Shown in pieces: positions 39,847 to 49,386 of a DNA stretch of 64,000 nt. Position 1 is the first letter of the stretch; every line of letters starts with the position of its first letter. Location of the stretch: the NCBI GenBank assembly GCA_022775905.1, contig JALFJX010000021.1:1-64000 (forward strand), in the 5' to 3' direction. Position numbers and translations under genes: made by a program. Source of the DNA: Methanobrevibacter sp. Its GTDB lineage: Archaea; Methanobacteriota; Methanobacteria; Methanobacteriales; Methanobacteriaceae. The notes beneath the pieces are model-generated. The model was not told the origin of the DNA. It searched no databases and worked only from the letters and a program-made list of their open reading frames with translations.

Positions 39847-40512
39847 ATGCATATTATGGAAGGATATTTACCAGTAGAATGGTGTATAGTATGGTTTATT
39901 ATATCATTCATCATTGTTGCATTTGGTATTTATCAAATCAAAAAAATTGTAGATGAAAATCCTGAATCTAAAGCTTTGCTTGCTGTAAGTGGAGCATTTA
40001 TGTTCATCTTATCGTCTTTGAAATTACCTTCTGTTACTGGAAGTTGTTCTCACCCTTGTGGTAATGGATTAGGTGCAGCATTATTTGGTCCTGCAGTAAC
40101 TGCAGTATTAGCAACTATTGTTCTTTTATTCCAAGCAATTTTACTTGCTCACGGTGGTTTAACCACTTTAGGTGCAAACATATTCTCTATGGGTATCGTT
40201 GGACCATTCATTGCATGGATTGCTTACAAAGGATTAACCAAAGCTAACATTTCTTCTACTATTGCAATTTTCTTTGCAGCATTTTTAGGAGACTTATTAA
40301 CTTATGTAGCTACTTCATTCCAATTATCATTTGCATTCCCTGCTCCTACTTTTGGCGCAGCATTAGGAAAATTCTTAGTTATTTTTGCAGTAACTCAAGT
40401 ACCATTAGCTATTGGTGAAGCTATATTGACTGTAATTATATGGGATAGATTAAAAGCTTACAAACCAAAATTATTAGATAAACTCGGAGCTTTAGCTCCT
40501 AATGAGGCATAA
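39847..40512 (+). CDS. cbiM: Cobalt ECF transporter S component CbiM
   Basis: Substrate-binding membrane subunit of the energy-coupling-factor cobalt importer, about 221 residues. The mature-type N-terminus MHIMEGYLP, whose Met1/His2 and a further His coordinate Co(II) in the family, fixes the start at 39847 with GGAGG upstream. Further features: the [21 protein letters not shown] loop, [21 protein letters not shown] and seven helices. First gene of cbiMNQO, supplying cobalt for cobamide synthesis (CobQ is also in this window). Confidence 0.94.
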   Translation: MHIMEGYLPVEWCIVWFIISFIIVAFGIYQIKKIVDENPESKALLAVSGAFMFILSSLKLPSVTGSCSHPCGNGLGAALFGPAVTAVLATIVLLFQAILLAHGGLTTLGANIFSMGIVGPFIAWIAYKGLTKANISSTIAIFFAAFLGDLLTYVATSFQLSFAFPAPTFGAALGKFLVIFAVTQVPLAIGEAILTVIIWDRLKAYKPKLLDKLGALAPNEA

Positions 40513-40521
40513 GGTGGTAAT

Positions 40522-40812
40522 ATGAAAACATCAACATTAATTATTTTAGCAGTTGTTTGCATCGTGTTATTCGTAGCACCATTGGCAATGTATAACGGTC
40601 ACGGTGAAGATGATGGATATTTTGGGGGTGCAGATGACGCTGCAGGTGAAGCTATTGAACAAACTGGTTTCACACCTTGGTTTTCATCCATATGGGAACC
40701 ACCTAGTGGTGAAATAGAAAGTTTATTATTCGCTCTTCAAGCAGCTATCGGTGCAATCATTATTGGTTATGCATTTGGTTACTGGAGAGGACAAAGTAAA
40801 AAAGAAGAATAA
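40522..40812 (+). CDS. cbiN: Cobalt transport accessory protein CbiN
   Basis: A 96-residue protein with an N-terminal helix (TLIILAVVCIVLFVAPLA), an extracellular loop (YFGGADDAAGEAIEQTGFTPWF, WEPPSGEIESLLF) and a C-terminal helix (ALQAAIGAIIIGYAFGYWRG). CbiN helps metal loading of CbiM. GGTGGTAAT-ATG start, nine bases after cbiM. Confidence 0.93.
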   Translation: MKTSTLIILAVVCIVLFVAPLAMYNGHGEDDGYFGGADDAAGEAIEQTGFTPWFSSIWEPPSGEIESLLFALQAAIGAIIIGYAFGYWRGQSKKEE

Positions 40813-40854
40813 TTCTTTTTTTTATTTTTTTTTTAAATATTATTTAGTGATTTT

Positions 40855-41550
40855 ATGAAATTTGACATGGATTATATTGCGCATCATAATGCATTAACAG
40901 AAACAAACCCTTATTTTAAGTTGTTTTTAACAATAGTGCTTTTAATTGTTACATTAGCACTTGATAATTTGTATTTTGATGTTATTGTTTTTGTTGTAAT
41001 GTCCCTTGTCATATTATCTATTGCTAAGATTGACTATAAGTCTTATTTGAAATTCTTATCACTTCCAATGGCTTTTCTTGTTATAACTTGTATTTTTTTA
41101 ATATTCTTCTTTGGAAAAGGAGATGTTATTTATGAAACAGGAATATGGAGTATTGTAGTTACTACAGACTCATGGCATTATGGTGTTTACACATTTATGA
41201 GAGTATTGGGCTGTCTTCCCTGTTTGGGATTTTTAGCTTTAACAACACCAATTGCAAAAATTATTAACTGTTTAAGAAAGATTAAAATTCCTAAGATTTT
41301 AATTGAAATTGCACTTTTGATGTATAATACAATTTTCATATTTTTAAATGAAATTGATACAATGCAAAAGGCACAAGAGTCAAGACTTGGATATCATTCA
41401 TATTGGTCTTCAATTAAGTCTTTAGCAGCTCTTATAAGCATAATCTTTTTAAGATCTCTCGATAAAAGTGAAACCTTGCAATATTCACTGGATTCAAGAG
41501 GATATTCTGGTGAACTTCCAGTTTATGAACCAAGAAAAAGGGATGATTAA
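40855..41550 (+). CDS. cbiQ: Cobalt ECF transporter T component CbiQ
   Basis: A 231-residue transmembrane coupling subunit. The two coupling-helix motifs of T components are visible as an Ala-Arg-Gly-like AQESRLGYHSYW and as SLDSRGYSGELP near the C-terminus. Five hydrophobic helices. It stops immediately before cbiO, so the two are coupled. Confidence 0.92.
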   Translation: MKFDMDYIAHHNALTETNPYFKLFLTIVLLIVTLALDNLYFDVIVFVVMSLVILSIAKIDYKSYLKFLSLPMAFLVITCIFLIFFFGKGDVIYETGIWSIVVTTDSWHYGVYTFMRVLGCLPCLGFLALTTPIAKIINCLRKIKIPKILIEIALLMYNTIFIFLNEIDTMQKAQESRLGYHSYWSSIKSLAALISIIFLRSLDKSETLQYSLDSRGYSGELPVYEPRKRDD

Positions 41551-42384
41551 ATGTTAGAAGTAAAAAATATTAAATATTCTTATGATACAAATTACCAAGC
41601 ACTTAAAGGAGTAAGTTTAAAAGTTGAAAAAGGTGAGATGGTTGCTCTTTTAGGTAAAAACGGTGCTGGTAAATCCACTCTCTTTCTTCACTTGAATGGA
41701 ATTTTCAGACCGGATGAAGGAAAAGTTATCATTGATGGTGAAGAGTTAAAGTATGATAAAAAATCTTTGCTTAAATTCAGACAAAAGGTAGGAATTGTAT
41801 TCCAAAATCCTGATGATCAGATATTTGCACCAACAGTTGAGGAAGATGTTGCGTTTGGTCCTCTTAATTTGGGATTGCCCATGGAAGAAGTTCAAGATAG
41901 GGTTGAACAAGCTTTGGTTCGTGTTGGAATGTCAGGATATGAAAAAACTGCTCCCCATCATTTGAGTGGAGGCCAAAAGAAAAGAGTGGCTATTGCAGGA
42001 ATTCTTGCAATGAGACCTGAAATTATGGTTTTAGATGAACCTACTGCAGGTCTTGACCCTCAAGGTGTAGTTGATTTGTCAATATTGTTAAGGGAACTTA
42101 ATGATGAAGGAATTACAATTATAATTTCTACACATGATGTGGATTTGGTTCCAACATATGCAGAAAAAGTATTTGTTTTAGTTGATGGTTTGTTGATTGC
42201 AGAAGGAACTCCAAAAGAGATTTTCTCAAAACCTGAAATTTTAGAACAAGCAAACTTGAAAGTTCCAATTGTCACTGAATTGTTCCAGAAACTTGAATCT
42301 GATGGAATTGATATGAGTAATGATTATCCATTGACATTGGATGAGGCTAGAAATAAGTTTCTAGAATTATTAAATAAAAATTAA
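41551..42384 (+). CDS. cbiO: Cobalt ECF transporter ATPase CbiO
   Basis: A 277-residue ABC ATPase energising cobalt uptake. Walker A GKNGAGKST (about 36-44), Q-loop VFQNPDDQIF, signature LSGGQKKRVAIAG, Walker B IMVLDEPTAGLDP and switch His in ISTHDVDL. The VFQNPDDQ and APTVEEDVAFGP blocks are typical of CbiO/EcfA. Last gene of the operon. Confidence 0.95.
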   Translation: MLEVKNIKYSYDTNYQALKGVSLKVEKGEMVALLGKNGAGKSTLFLHLNGIFRPDEGKVIIDGEELKYDKKSLLKFRQKVGIVFQNPDDQIFAPTVEEDVAFGPLNLGLPMEEVQDRVEQALVRVGMSGYEKTAPHHLSGGQKKRVAIAGILAMRPEIMVLDEPTAGLDPQGVVDLSILLRELNDEGITIIISTHDVDLVPTYAEKVFVLVDGLLIAEGTPKEIFSKPEILEQANLKVPIVTELFQKLESDGIDMSNDYPLTLDEARNKFLELLNKN

Positions 42385-42462
42385 TTTTTATAATTTTTAT
42401 ACTCTTTTTTTAAAATTACTTAAACATTTATATTAATAAAAACATATCTTTTTTTAAGGTGA

Positions 42463-42927
<465 letters not shown>

Positions 42928-42938
42928 AAAGGTGTAAA

Positions 42939-43643
42939 ATGGGATTTGAAATTACAGAGGAAGATAAAAAATCTACATATGTTATTCTTCCAGCATACAA
43001 TGAAGCTACAAGAATCCAACCTGTGATTGAAGAGATTGCAGAAAAGGGATATAAAATGGTCATTGTTAATGATGGCTCTTCAGATAATACTTTGGAAGTT
43101 GTCAAAGAGTCTCAAAGGAAATATCCTGATAATATTTTCATTTATTCTCATATTATTAATCGTGGTGTGGGAGTGGCCATGCAAACTGGATTTGGTGCTG
43201 TTTTAAGATACAATCCAAAATATATTGTTAATATGGATTCTGATGGTCAACATGATGCCAATGATTTGGAAAATGTGTTGGAACCGTTAGTAACTGGAAG
43301 GGCTCAAGCAGTAATTGGAGTTAGGCCATTAAAAGACATGCCTATAACTAGGAATATTGCTAATGCAATAATGAATATTCTTACCAGAATTTTTTACAAA
43401 GTTGATGTAAGTGATTCTCAGACCGGATTTAGGGCAATAACTATCGATGCTTTGAAAAAAATAAATATTAATGCTAGAGGATATCTTATTTCTTCTGAAT
43501 TTATCCGTGAAGTTAATGATAATAAAATCCCATTTGAGGAAGTTAAAATAAAAACAATTTATACTCCTGAAACTCAAGCTAAAGGAACAAATGTTGTTGT
43601 TGCATTGAAAATATTAATTCAAATGATTAAACATCAATTTTAG
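42939..43643 (+). CDS. Family 2 glycosyltransferase (dolichyl-phosphate sugar synthase-like)
   Basis: A 234-residue GT-A enzyme. Features: VILPAYNEATRIQPVIEE, VNDGSSDNT, the metal site NMDSDGQHDANDL and ADSQTGFRA-like DSQTGFRAI. There is no C-terminal transmembrane segment. Likely transfers a sugar from UDP- or GDP-sugar to a polyprenyl phosphate in surface glycan assembly. Followed after eight bases by DUF2304, a usual partner of such enzymes. Confidence 0.88.
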   Translation: MGFEITEEDKKSTYVILPAYNEATRIQPVIEEIAEKGYKMVIVNDGSSDNTLEVVKESQRKYPDNIFIYSHIINRGVGVAMQTGFGAVLRYNPKYIVNMDSDGQHDANDLENVLEPLVTGRAQAVIGVRPLKDMPITRNIANAIMNILTRIFYKVDVSDSQTGFRAITIDALKKININARGYLISSEFIREVNDNKIPFEEVKIKTIYTPETQAKGTNVVVALKILIQMIKHQF

Positions 43644-43651
43644 GTGATTAT

Positions 43652-43999
43652 ATGTTATTTTATTCAATTTTATTTCCAATAATATCAATACTTGGTATTA
43701 TATTGTTTTTATTAAGGTATCTAAAAGAAAAGGATTCTTTAATTACAGCATTATTATGGGTTGCTTTTTGGGTTTTTGTTAGTGTATTTGCTGTTTTCCC
43801 ACATGCAAGTACTGCATTTGCTAAATTATTCGGTATAACTCGTGGATTGGATTTTATTATAATAATTGTATTTGCTGTTTTGATTTACACAATTTTTAAA
43901 TTGTATTATAAAGTTGATAAACTGGAAGATAATATAAATAAAATAGTCAAAGAAGTAGCTTTAAGCAATGAAATATCCCTTAAAGATAAAGAGGAATAA
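43652..43999 (+). CDS. DUF2304 membrane protein
   Basis: A 115-residue protein with three hydrophobic helices (residues 3-20, 32-50, 68-88) followed by a charged coiled-coil-like tail (YKVDKLEDNINKIVKE). DUF2304 genes are commonly next to polyprenyl-phosphate glycosyltransferases, as here, and the protein may anchor the enzyme or help glycolipid movement. Function unproven. Confidence 0.82.
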   Translation: MLFYSILFPIISILGIILFLLRYLKEKDSLITALLWVAFWVFVSVFAVFPHASTAFAKLFGITRGLDFIIIIVFAVLIYTIFKLYYKVDKLEDNINKIVKEVALSNEISLKDKEE

Positions 44000-44000
44000 T

Positions 44001-44672
44001 ATGTTATATTTTAGAGGATGTACAGCAAGAGAGAAATTGCCAGATATTCAAGATGCAACTGAAAAATTGTTGAAGTTGGCTAATGTTGATTATCATATAT
44101 TGGATGATGAAAAATGCTGTGGATCAGTTTTACTCAGAACAGGTTTTTTAAAAGAAGCTCAAGAACAAATCAAAAAGAATACTGAAATTCTTAAAGGAGA
44201 AACTATCATTACATCTTGTGCAGGATGTTATAAAACATTAACAGAAGATTATGATGGATTAGATGTAATTCACATTTCTCAATTATTAAATCAATTAATC
44301 AAAGAGAATAAAATAAAATTATCTAAAAATGATTTTGATGTTACTTATCATGACTCCTGTCATCTAGGACGTCATTGTGATGTTTTTGATGAACCGAGGG
44401 AAGTAATTGAATCTGTTGCTAATCTTGTTGAAATGAAGAATATTCGTGAAAATAGTTTATGTTGTGGTGCAGGGGGTGGTGTAAAATCAGCTTATCCTGA
44501 AATCGCAGATCAAATGGCAAAATCAAGAATCGCACAGGCAAAAGAAACTGGTTGTGAAACATTAGTCACTCCATGTCCATTCTGTAAACTTAATCTGGAA
44601 AATGATGATTTGGAAGTATTGGATTTAACTGAATTTTTAGTAAAATATGGTGGTATTGATGAAACAGAGTGA
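44001..44672 (+). CDS. CCG-domain iron-sulfur protein (LutA/HdrB-like)
   Basis: A 223-residue protein with two cysteine-rich CCG domains: DDEKCCGSVLLRTG with CAGCYKT, and CHLGRHC with SLCCGAGGG. Such domains bind unusual iron-sulfur clusters in heterodisulfide reductase HdrB and in LutA. ATG at 44001 with GAGGA is the start. It overlaps the next gene by 14 bases, a LUD-domain iron-sulfur protein, so the two are probably one electron-transfer or oxidoreductase complex. Confidence 0.88.
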   Translation: MLYFRGCTAREKLPDIQDATEKLLKLANVDYHILDDEKCCGSVLLRTGFLKEAQEQIKKNTEILKGETIITSCAGCYKTLTEDYDGLDVIHISQLLNQLIKENKIKLSKNDFDVTYHDSCHLGRHCDVFDEPREVIESVANLVEMKNIRENSLCCGAGGGVKSAYPEIADQMAKSRIAQAKETGCETLVTPCPFCKLNLENDDLEVLDLTEFLVKYGGIDETE

Positions 44673-45861
44673 ACTTGAAACAATGAGAAAATCATTTAAT
44701 ACTGTTAAAAACAGATCAAATTCCATTAAGGAATCTGCTGCTACCAAAAGACTAATTTCTAGGGGTCGTGAAATTAAAAAGTACTCCATAGAACATAATG
44801 AGGAATTAATGGCTGAACTTTTAGAATCATTCAAACGCAATGACATTGATTTTAAAATGGCCGAAACTGCAGAAGATGTATTAAAATTTATTGATGATTT
44901 ACTTACTGAATATGATTGCAATACCATTGCAAAAGCTAAATCCAATACATTGGGTGAAATCAATATTAAAAAACATCTTTCGGATAAAGGTATTGATGTT
45001 GTTGAAACTGACCTTGGAGATAGAATTCTACAACTTAAGAAGACAGATAACAAACCTGTTCATCCAACTGGTCCTGCTTCACACTTGAACATATCCAACA
45101 TTACTGAAATTGTAAATGAATCTTTGGATGTTAATGTGGATCCTATTCCAAGAGAAATCATGGAAACAGTAAGGCATGATGTACTAAATAGGTTAGAAAA
45201 TGCAAATGTAGGTATAAGTGGAGCCAATGCAATAGCTTCTGAAGAAGGGTCACTTGTAATGGTGCACAATGAGGGTAATATTTCACTAGTTTCCTTAAAA
45301 GATTTGCATATAATTGTAGCTGGAATTGATAAAATAGTTCCTACTTTGGAGGATGCAATATCCATTGTAAAACTTGAAACAATATTTGCTACTGGAAACT
45401 ATGTTACTTCATATATGAATGTAATTTCAGGTCCATCAAAAACTGCAGACATTGAAAAAAAGCTATTAAAAAATATGTATGGTGCTGAAAGAGTTGTAGT
45501 TATATTATTGGATAATGGAAGAAGCGAAGCTACTCCAGAATGTCTTTATTGTATAGGCTGTGGAAATTGTGTGGTTCACTGCCCGGTATATAATGCGATT
45601 GGAAATGAATTTGGATTTAATAACTATTTGGGTGGTCGTGGAGTTGCAATGTCAAAATTCATTGAAGATGATGAGACATGTTACAATTCAGGATTATACA
45701 TGTGTACTTTATGTGGATTGTGTACATTAAATTGTCCTGTTGAAATTCCAACAAATGAAATTATTGAAAATATGAGAAAATTATCAACTGATGTTGGATT
45801 TTATCCTAAAGCTCATGGTATAATCAAGGATAATGTTTCTAACAAAGATTCACCATATTAA
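44659..45861 (+). CDS. LUD-domain protein with ferredoxin-type clusters (LutB-like)
   Basis: About 400 residues. The first 310 form a LutB/LUD region (AKSNTLGEINIKKHLSDKGI, VGISGANAIASEEGSLVMV, PTLEDAISIV). The C-terminus has two 4Fe-4S motifs: CLYCIGCGNCVVHCPVYNA and CTLCGLCTLNCPVEIPTNE. In bacteria LutABC oxidises lactate; the methanogen substrate is unknown. ATG at 44659 is preferred over the ATG at 44647, because GGTGG lies before it. Translationally coupled to the CCG-domain gene. Confidence 0.88.
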   Translation: MKQSELETMRKSFNTVKNRSNSIKESAATKRLISRGREIKKYSIEHNEELMAELLESFKRNDIDFKMAETAEDVLKFIDDLLTEYDCNTIAKAKSNTLGEINIKKHLSDKGIDVVETDLGDRILQLKKTDNKPVHPTGPASHLNISNITEIVNESLDVNVDPIPREIMETVRHDVLNRLENANVGISGANAIASEEGSLVMVHNEGNISLVSLKDLHIIVAGIDKIVPTLEDAISIVKLETIFATGNYVTSYMNVISGPSKTADIEKKLLKNMYGAERVVVILLDNGRSEATPECLYCIGCGNCVVHCPVYNAIGNEFGFNNYLGGRGVAMSKFIEDDETCYNSGLYMCTLCGLCTLNCPVEIPTNEIIENMRKLSTDVGFYPKAHGIIKDNVSNKDSPY

Positions 45862-45913
45862 TTTTTTCTTATTTTTTTAAATCTCTTTTTTTTAGTAAAT
45901 TTTCCTTAAAAAC

Positions 45914-45948
45914 AATAATATTATATGTAATAAGGTAGTAATATTATT
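45914..45948 (+). promoter_or_regulatory. Inverted repeat upstream of mfnB
   Basis: AATAATATTA (45914-45923) and TAATATTATT (45939-45948) form perfect 10-base arms separated by 15 bases, about 30 bases before the mfnB start. In so AT-rich a region chance is possible, but the arms sit where a promoter operator would. No regulator can be named. Confidence 0.35.
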
Positions 45949-45975
45949 ATAATATATAATATTTGGAGGAAATTT

Positions 45976-46689
45976 ATGCTTCTATTAATAAGTCCTATAA
46001 ATCGTGAAGAAGCTCTTGAATCTATTAAAGGTGGAGCAGATATTGTTGATGTAAAAAATCCTAAAGAAGGTTCTTTAGGTGCTAATTTCCCTTGGGTAAT
46101 TAAGGAAATTAGAGAATTAACTCCTGAAGACAAGCTTGTAAGTGCTACTTTAGGGGATGTACCTTACAAACCAGGTACTGTTTCTCTTGCAGCAATGGGT
46201 GCTCACGTTTCTGGAGCAGATTATATTAAAGTTGGATTATATGGAACAAAAGACCATGATGAAGCTGTTGAAGTCATGGAAGGCGTTGTAAAAACTGTAA
46301 AAGAAATTAGTGAAGAAACTATTATTGTAGCAGCAGGATATGCAGATGCACACCGTGTTGGTGCTGTTGGTCCTATGGAAATTCCAAAAATTGCAAAAGA
46401 TGCTGGATGCGACCTTGCAATGTTAGATACTGCTGTTAAAGACGGTCATACTTTATTTGATTACTTAGATTTAGATCAATTAAAAGAATTTGTTGAAGAA
46501 GCTCATGGATATGGTTTATTAACCGCACTTGCAGGATCTGTTAAAAAAGATCAATTAAAACCATTACATGACATCGGCTGTGATGTTGTGGGTATTAGAG
46601 GAGCTGCATGTGTTGGTGGTGACAGAAATACTGGTAAAATACACCATACTGCAGTAGCTGAACTTAAAGAATTATGTGATTCATTTTAA
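45976..46689 (+). CDS. mfnB: (5-formylfuran-3-yl)methyl phosphate synthase
   Basis: Condenses two glyceraldehyde 3-phosphate molecules to the furan precursor of methanofuran. 237 residues, TIM barrel. The two lysines essential in the Methanocaldococcus enzyme are at the same positions: Lys27 in [16 protein letters not shown] and Lys85 in DYIKVGLYG. Start ATG with GGAGG. Sixteen bases upstream of guaB, so probably cotranscribed. Confidence 0.95.
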   Translation: MLLLISPINREEALESIKGGADIVDVKNPKEGSLGANFPWVIKEIRELTPEDKLVSATLGDVPYKPGTVSLAAMGAHVSGADYIKVGLYGTKDHDEAVEVMEGVVKTVKEISEETIIVAAGYADAHRVGAVGPMEIPKIAKDAGCDLAMLDTAVKDGHTLFDYLDLDQLKEFVEEAHGYGLLTALAGSVKKDQLKPLHDIGCDVVGIRGAACVGGDRNTGKIHHTAVAELKELCDSF

Positions 46690-46705
46690 ATAAGTAGGTG
46701 TTGTT

Positions 46706-48190
46706 ATGTCATTTTCTAAAAAAGTTCAAGAAGCAAGAATGTCTTATACTTTTGATGATTTTCTTTTAACTCCTAATGCAAGTTATGTAGAACCTAAAGA
46801 CATTGATACTAGAATTGAATTAGGAAAAGGAATTAAATTAAACATTCCAGTTTTAAGTGCTGCTATGGATACTGTAACTGAAGCAGATCTTGCAATAGCT
46901 ATAGCACAAGAAGGTGGGGTAGGTGTAATTCACAGAAACATCACATTAGAAAGACAAGTTGAAGAAGTTAAAAAAGTTAAAAATGCTGAAGATTTAACTA
47001 TTCGTGATGTTGTAACTATCACTCCTGATTCTACTATTGCTGATGTGCAAACAAAAATGCAAGATGAATTAATCAGTGGTCTTCCAGTTGTTGATGGTGA
47101 TAAAATTATTGGTATTATCTCTAAAAGAGATATCAGACCAGTTTTAAAATCAGAACCAAATAAAACTGTTAAAGACATCATGACTTCAGATGTTGTAACT
47201 GTTGAAGAAGGAGTTTCAGCTGAAGAAGCATTAAACATTGCTTATGAAAATAAAGTGGAAAGACTTCCTGTTCTTCGTGATGGCAAATTAGTTGGAATCA
47301 TTACTATTAAAGATATTTTAAATCAAGCACAATACCCAAATGCTGCTCGTGATAAAGACGGTAACTATTTAGTTGCAGCAGCATGTGGACCATTTGATTT
47401 AGAAAGAGCAATGGCACTTGATCAAGCTGGTGCAGATATTATTTCCATTGACTGTGCTCATGCTCACAACATGAATGTTGTTAAATATACTCAAACTATT
47501 AAAGATAATATTGATGCTGAATTATGTGTAGGTAATATTGCTACCGCACAAGCTGCAGAAGACTTAATCTCCATGGGTGTAGATGCACTTAAAGTAGGTA
47601 TTGGTCCTGGTTCAATGTGTACTACCCGTATCGTTGCTGGTGTTGGAGTACCACAATTAACTGCACTTGCTGATGTTGCTGATGTTGCTGCAGGTACTGG
47701 TGTTCCAGTTATTGCAGATGGTGGTATAAGATACTCTGGTGATGTTGCTAAAGCTATTGGTGCTGGTGCAGATGCAGTAATGCTCGGTAATTTACTTGCT
47801 GCTTCCCTTGAAGCTCCTGGTGATATTGTTGTTATGAATGGTAAACAATACAAAAAATACCGTGGTATGGGATCTATGGGCGCAATGACCAGTGAATTCG
47901 ATGGTGGAGCAGACAGATACTTCCAAGGTCAAAAAAGTAAAATGAACCACACTAAATACGTTCCTGAAGGAATTGAAGGTGCTGTACCTTACAAAGGAAC
48001 TGTTGCTGAAATTTTATTCCAATTAGTTGGCGGATTAAAATCATCTATGGGATACTGTGGTGCAAAAGATATTGCAGCAATGCAAGAAAAAGCAAACTTT
48101 GTTAGAATTACAAGTAGTGGTATTAAAGAATCCCACCCTCATGATTTGTTAATTACTAATGAAAGTCCTAATTATCCAACTCTCGACTAG
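46706..48190 (+). CDS. guaB: IMP dehydrogenase
   Basis: Converts IMP to XMP in guanine nucleotide synthesis. 494 residues: N-terminal barrel start (YTFDDFLLTPNASYVEP, VLSAAMDTVTE), two CBS domains (about 95-205), the catalytic Cys loop GIGPGSMCTTRIVAGVG, phosphate site VIADGGIRYSGD and the flap with YRGMGSMGAM. GTGTTGTT-ATG start. Confidence 0.97.
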   Translation: MSFSKKVQEARMSYTFDDFLLTPNASYVEPKDIDTRIELGKGIKLNIPVLSAAMDTVTEADLAIAIAQEGGVGVIHRNITLERQVEEVKKVKNAEDLTIRDVVTITPDSTIADVQTKMQDELISGLPVVDGDKIIGIISKRDIRPVLKSEPNKTVKDIMTSDVVTVEEGVSAEEALNIAYENKVERLPVLRDGKLVGIITIKDILNQAQYPNAARDKDGNYLVAAACGPFDLERAMALDQAGADIISIDCAHAHNMNVVKYTQTIKDNIDAELCVGNIATAQAAEDLISMGVDALKVGIGPGSMCTTRIVAGVGVPQLTALADVADVAAGTGVPVIADGGIRYSGDVAKAIGAGADAVMLGNLLAASLEAPGDIVVMNGKQYKKYRGMGSMGAMTSEFDGGADRYFQGQKSKMNHTKYVPEGIEGAVPYKGTVAEILFQLVGGLKSSMGYCGAKDIAAMQEKANFVRITSSGIKESHPHDLLITNESPNYPTLD

Positions 48191-48209
48191 TTGGATATTA
48201 TTTAATATT

Positions 48210-48275
48210 TTTTGATGAGACGAGCATATGACATAAAAGATTTATAGGAAATAGTTTTATCTCATCAAAATTTTT
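48210..48275 (+). terminator. Stem-loop with long loop and T-run after guaB
   Basis: TTTTGATGAGA (48210-48220) and TCTCATCAAAA (48260-48270) are perfect 11-base inverted arms around a 39-base loop, followed by TTTTT. It lies 20 bases after the guaB stop. It could terminate transcription or protect the mRNA end, or be part of a small RNA. The long loop is unusual for a simple terminator. Confidence 0.45.
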
Positions 48276-48393
48276 ATATTTAATAGTGAATGGTTTGTTT
48301 TTTCTTAAAATTACTTATTTTAAGCAAACATTTAAATATTAGATAGTATAATATTATCATATTAGATAATTTTATGTTTATTTGACATAATCA

Positions 48394-48416
48394 ATGTAAA
48401 TTAAATAAATTTACAT
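48394..48416 (+). promoter_or_regulatory. Hairpin in the leader of the L37Ae-rpoP operon
   Basis: ATGTAAATT and AATTTACAT form perfect 9-base arms around AAATA. A TATA-like ATTTAAATATT near 48334 would place transcription start near 48355-48360, so the hairpin lies in a 5' leader of about 95 bases before the L37Ae start. A role in feedback control of a ribosomal protein operon is inference. Confidence 0.4.
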
Positions 48417-48453
48417 ATTTTATTAAATTTTATTATTAACGGAGAGAATATAA

Positions 48454-48723
48454 ATGGCAAGAACTAAAAAAGTTGGTATTACAGGAAGGTTCGGTGCAAG
48501 ATACGGAAGAAAAGCTAAAAGATCTGTAAAGATTATTGAAGAAAACATGAAAAAAAATCATGTATGTCCTAAATGTGCTAGACCTTACGTAAAAAGAGAA
48601 GCTGCTGGAATTTGGAAATGCAGAAAATGTGGTGCAGTATTCACTGGAGGAGCATACATTCCACAAACTCCTATGGCAAAATCTGCAGCACGTAGTATTA
48701 GGGATATTAAAGTGGAGGAATAG
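48454..48723 (+). CDS. rpl37ae: Large subunit ribosomal protein L37Ae (eL43)
   Basis: An 89-residue ribosomal protein. Start [20 protein letters not shown], zinc ribbon [23 protein letters not shown] and the family end [16 protein letters not shown] ribosome-binding site. First gene of a translation/transcription cluster with rpoP, Brix, pcc1 and prefoldin. Confidence 0.97.
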   Translation: MARTKKVGITGRFGARYGRKAKRSVKIIEENMKKNHVCPKCARPYVKREAAGIWKCRKCGAVFTGGAYIPQTPMAKSAARSIRDIKVEE

Positions 48724-48726
48724 GCC

Positions 48727-48858
48727 TTGTATAGGTGTCCGAGCTGTGGAGCAGAAGTAGATCACAAAAGTTACGAAGAAAATAAATGTCCTAAATGCAG
48801 ATATAGGATTTTATTTAAAAATGTACCTGAGACTACTAGAATAATTAAAGCAAGATAA
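48727..48858 (+). CDS. rpoP: DNA-directed RNA polymerase subunit P (Rpo12)
   Basis: A 43-residue zinc-ribbon subunit of archaeal RNA polymerase. From a TTG start four bases after the L37Ae stop it reads YRCPSCGAEVDHKSYEENKC, then PKCRYRILFK and ends TTRIIKAR. Cys pairs CPSC and CPKC bind zinc, and RYRILFK is the polymerase-binding signature. GGAGGAATAGG in the end of L37Ae supplies the ribosome-binding site. The order L37Ae-rpoP is the usual archaeal arrangement. Confidence 0.95.
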   Translation: MYRCPSCGAEVDHKSYEENKCPKCRYRILFKNVPETTRIIKAR

Positions 48859-48900
48859 TTCATCTGCTTTCACTAAATTCTTTTACTATTTTTGATTTAA

Positions 48901-49386
48901 ATGTTAATTTCAACTTCTAGAAAACCTTCTCAAAAAACTAGAAAGTTTTGTAAGAACTTAGCTCATGCTACAGGTTCCACTTCTGTCAACAGAGGTAAAA
49001 TGAATATGCGTGAGTTATTAATAAAAGCATTAGAAGTTGAAGAATATAATTTAGCTGTTGTAAATGAAATTAAAGGAAATCCTAGTAGAATCTCATTTTA
49101 CTCCAATAAAGGCGAATTATTATTAACACTAATTATTGGAGCATCTGAAGAAAAAGAAAAGATGAACATTGCTCCTTCTCAATTAAAAATAGTTTCTGAA
49201 GTAAAAGAACTCAATATTTTAAGTGAAATCTTAGATTTGGAATTAGTGGATAATGCTGATAGCAATTATGTATTAGTATCCAAAAGTGAGGATTCATTAG
49301 CTAATATTACTTTTGTCAATAAATTCGGTGATATGAATAACTTTAAAATTACTGTTAAAAAGATTTTAGAGGTTTCAAATGATTGA
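48901..49386 (+). CDS. Brix-domain ribosome biogenesis protein
   Basis: A 161-residue archaeal Brix protein, related to eukaryotic Imp4/Rpf factors in rRNA processing. Diagnostic start MLISTSRKPSQKTRKFCKNL, then ATGSTSVNRGKMNMRELL. It overlaps pcc1 by eight bases. Position after rpoP and before pcc1 is conserved in methanogens as far as I recall. Confidence 0.9.
   Translation: MLISTSRKPSQKTRKFCKNLAHATGSTSVNRGKMNMRELLIKALEVEEYNLAVVNEIKGNPSRISFYSNKGELLLTLIIGASEEKEKMNIAPSQLKIVSEVKELNILSEILDLELVDNADSNYVLVSKSEDSLANITFVNKFGDMNNFKITVKKILEVSND

Noticed and set aside
48210-48275. C/D-box guide RNA
   Set aside because: TGATGA is present, but no proper purine-led C box and matching CTGA D box at the right spacing.
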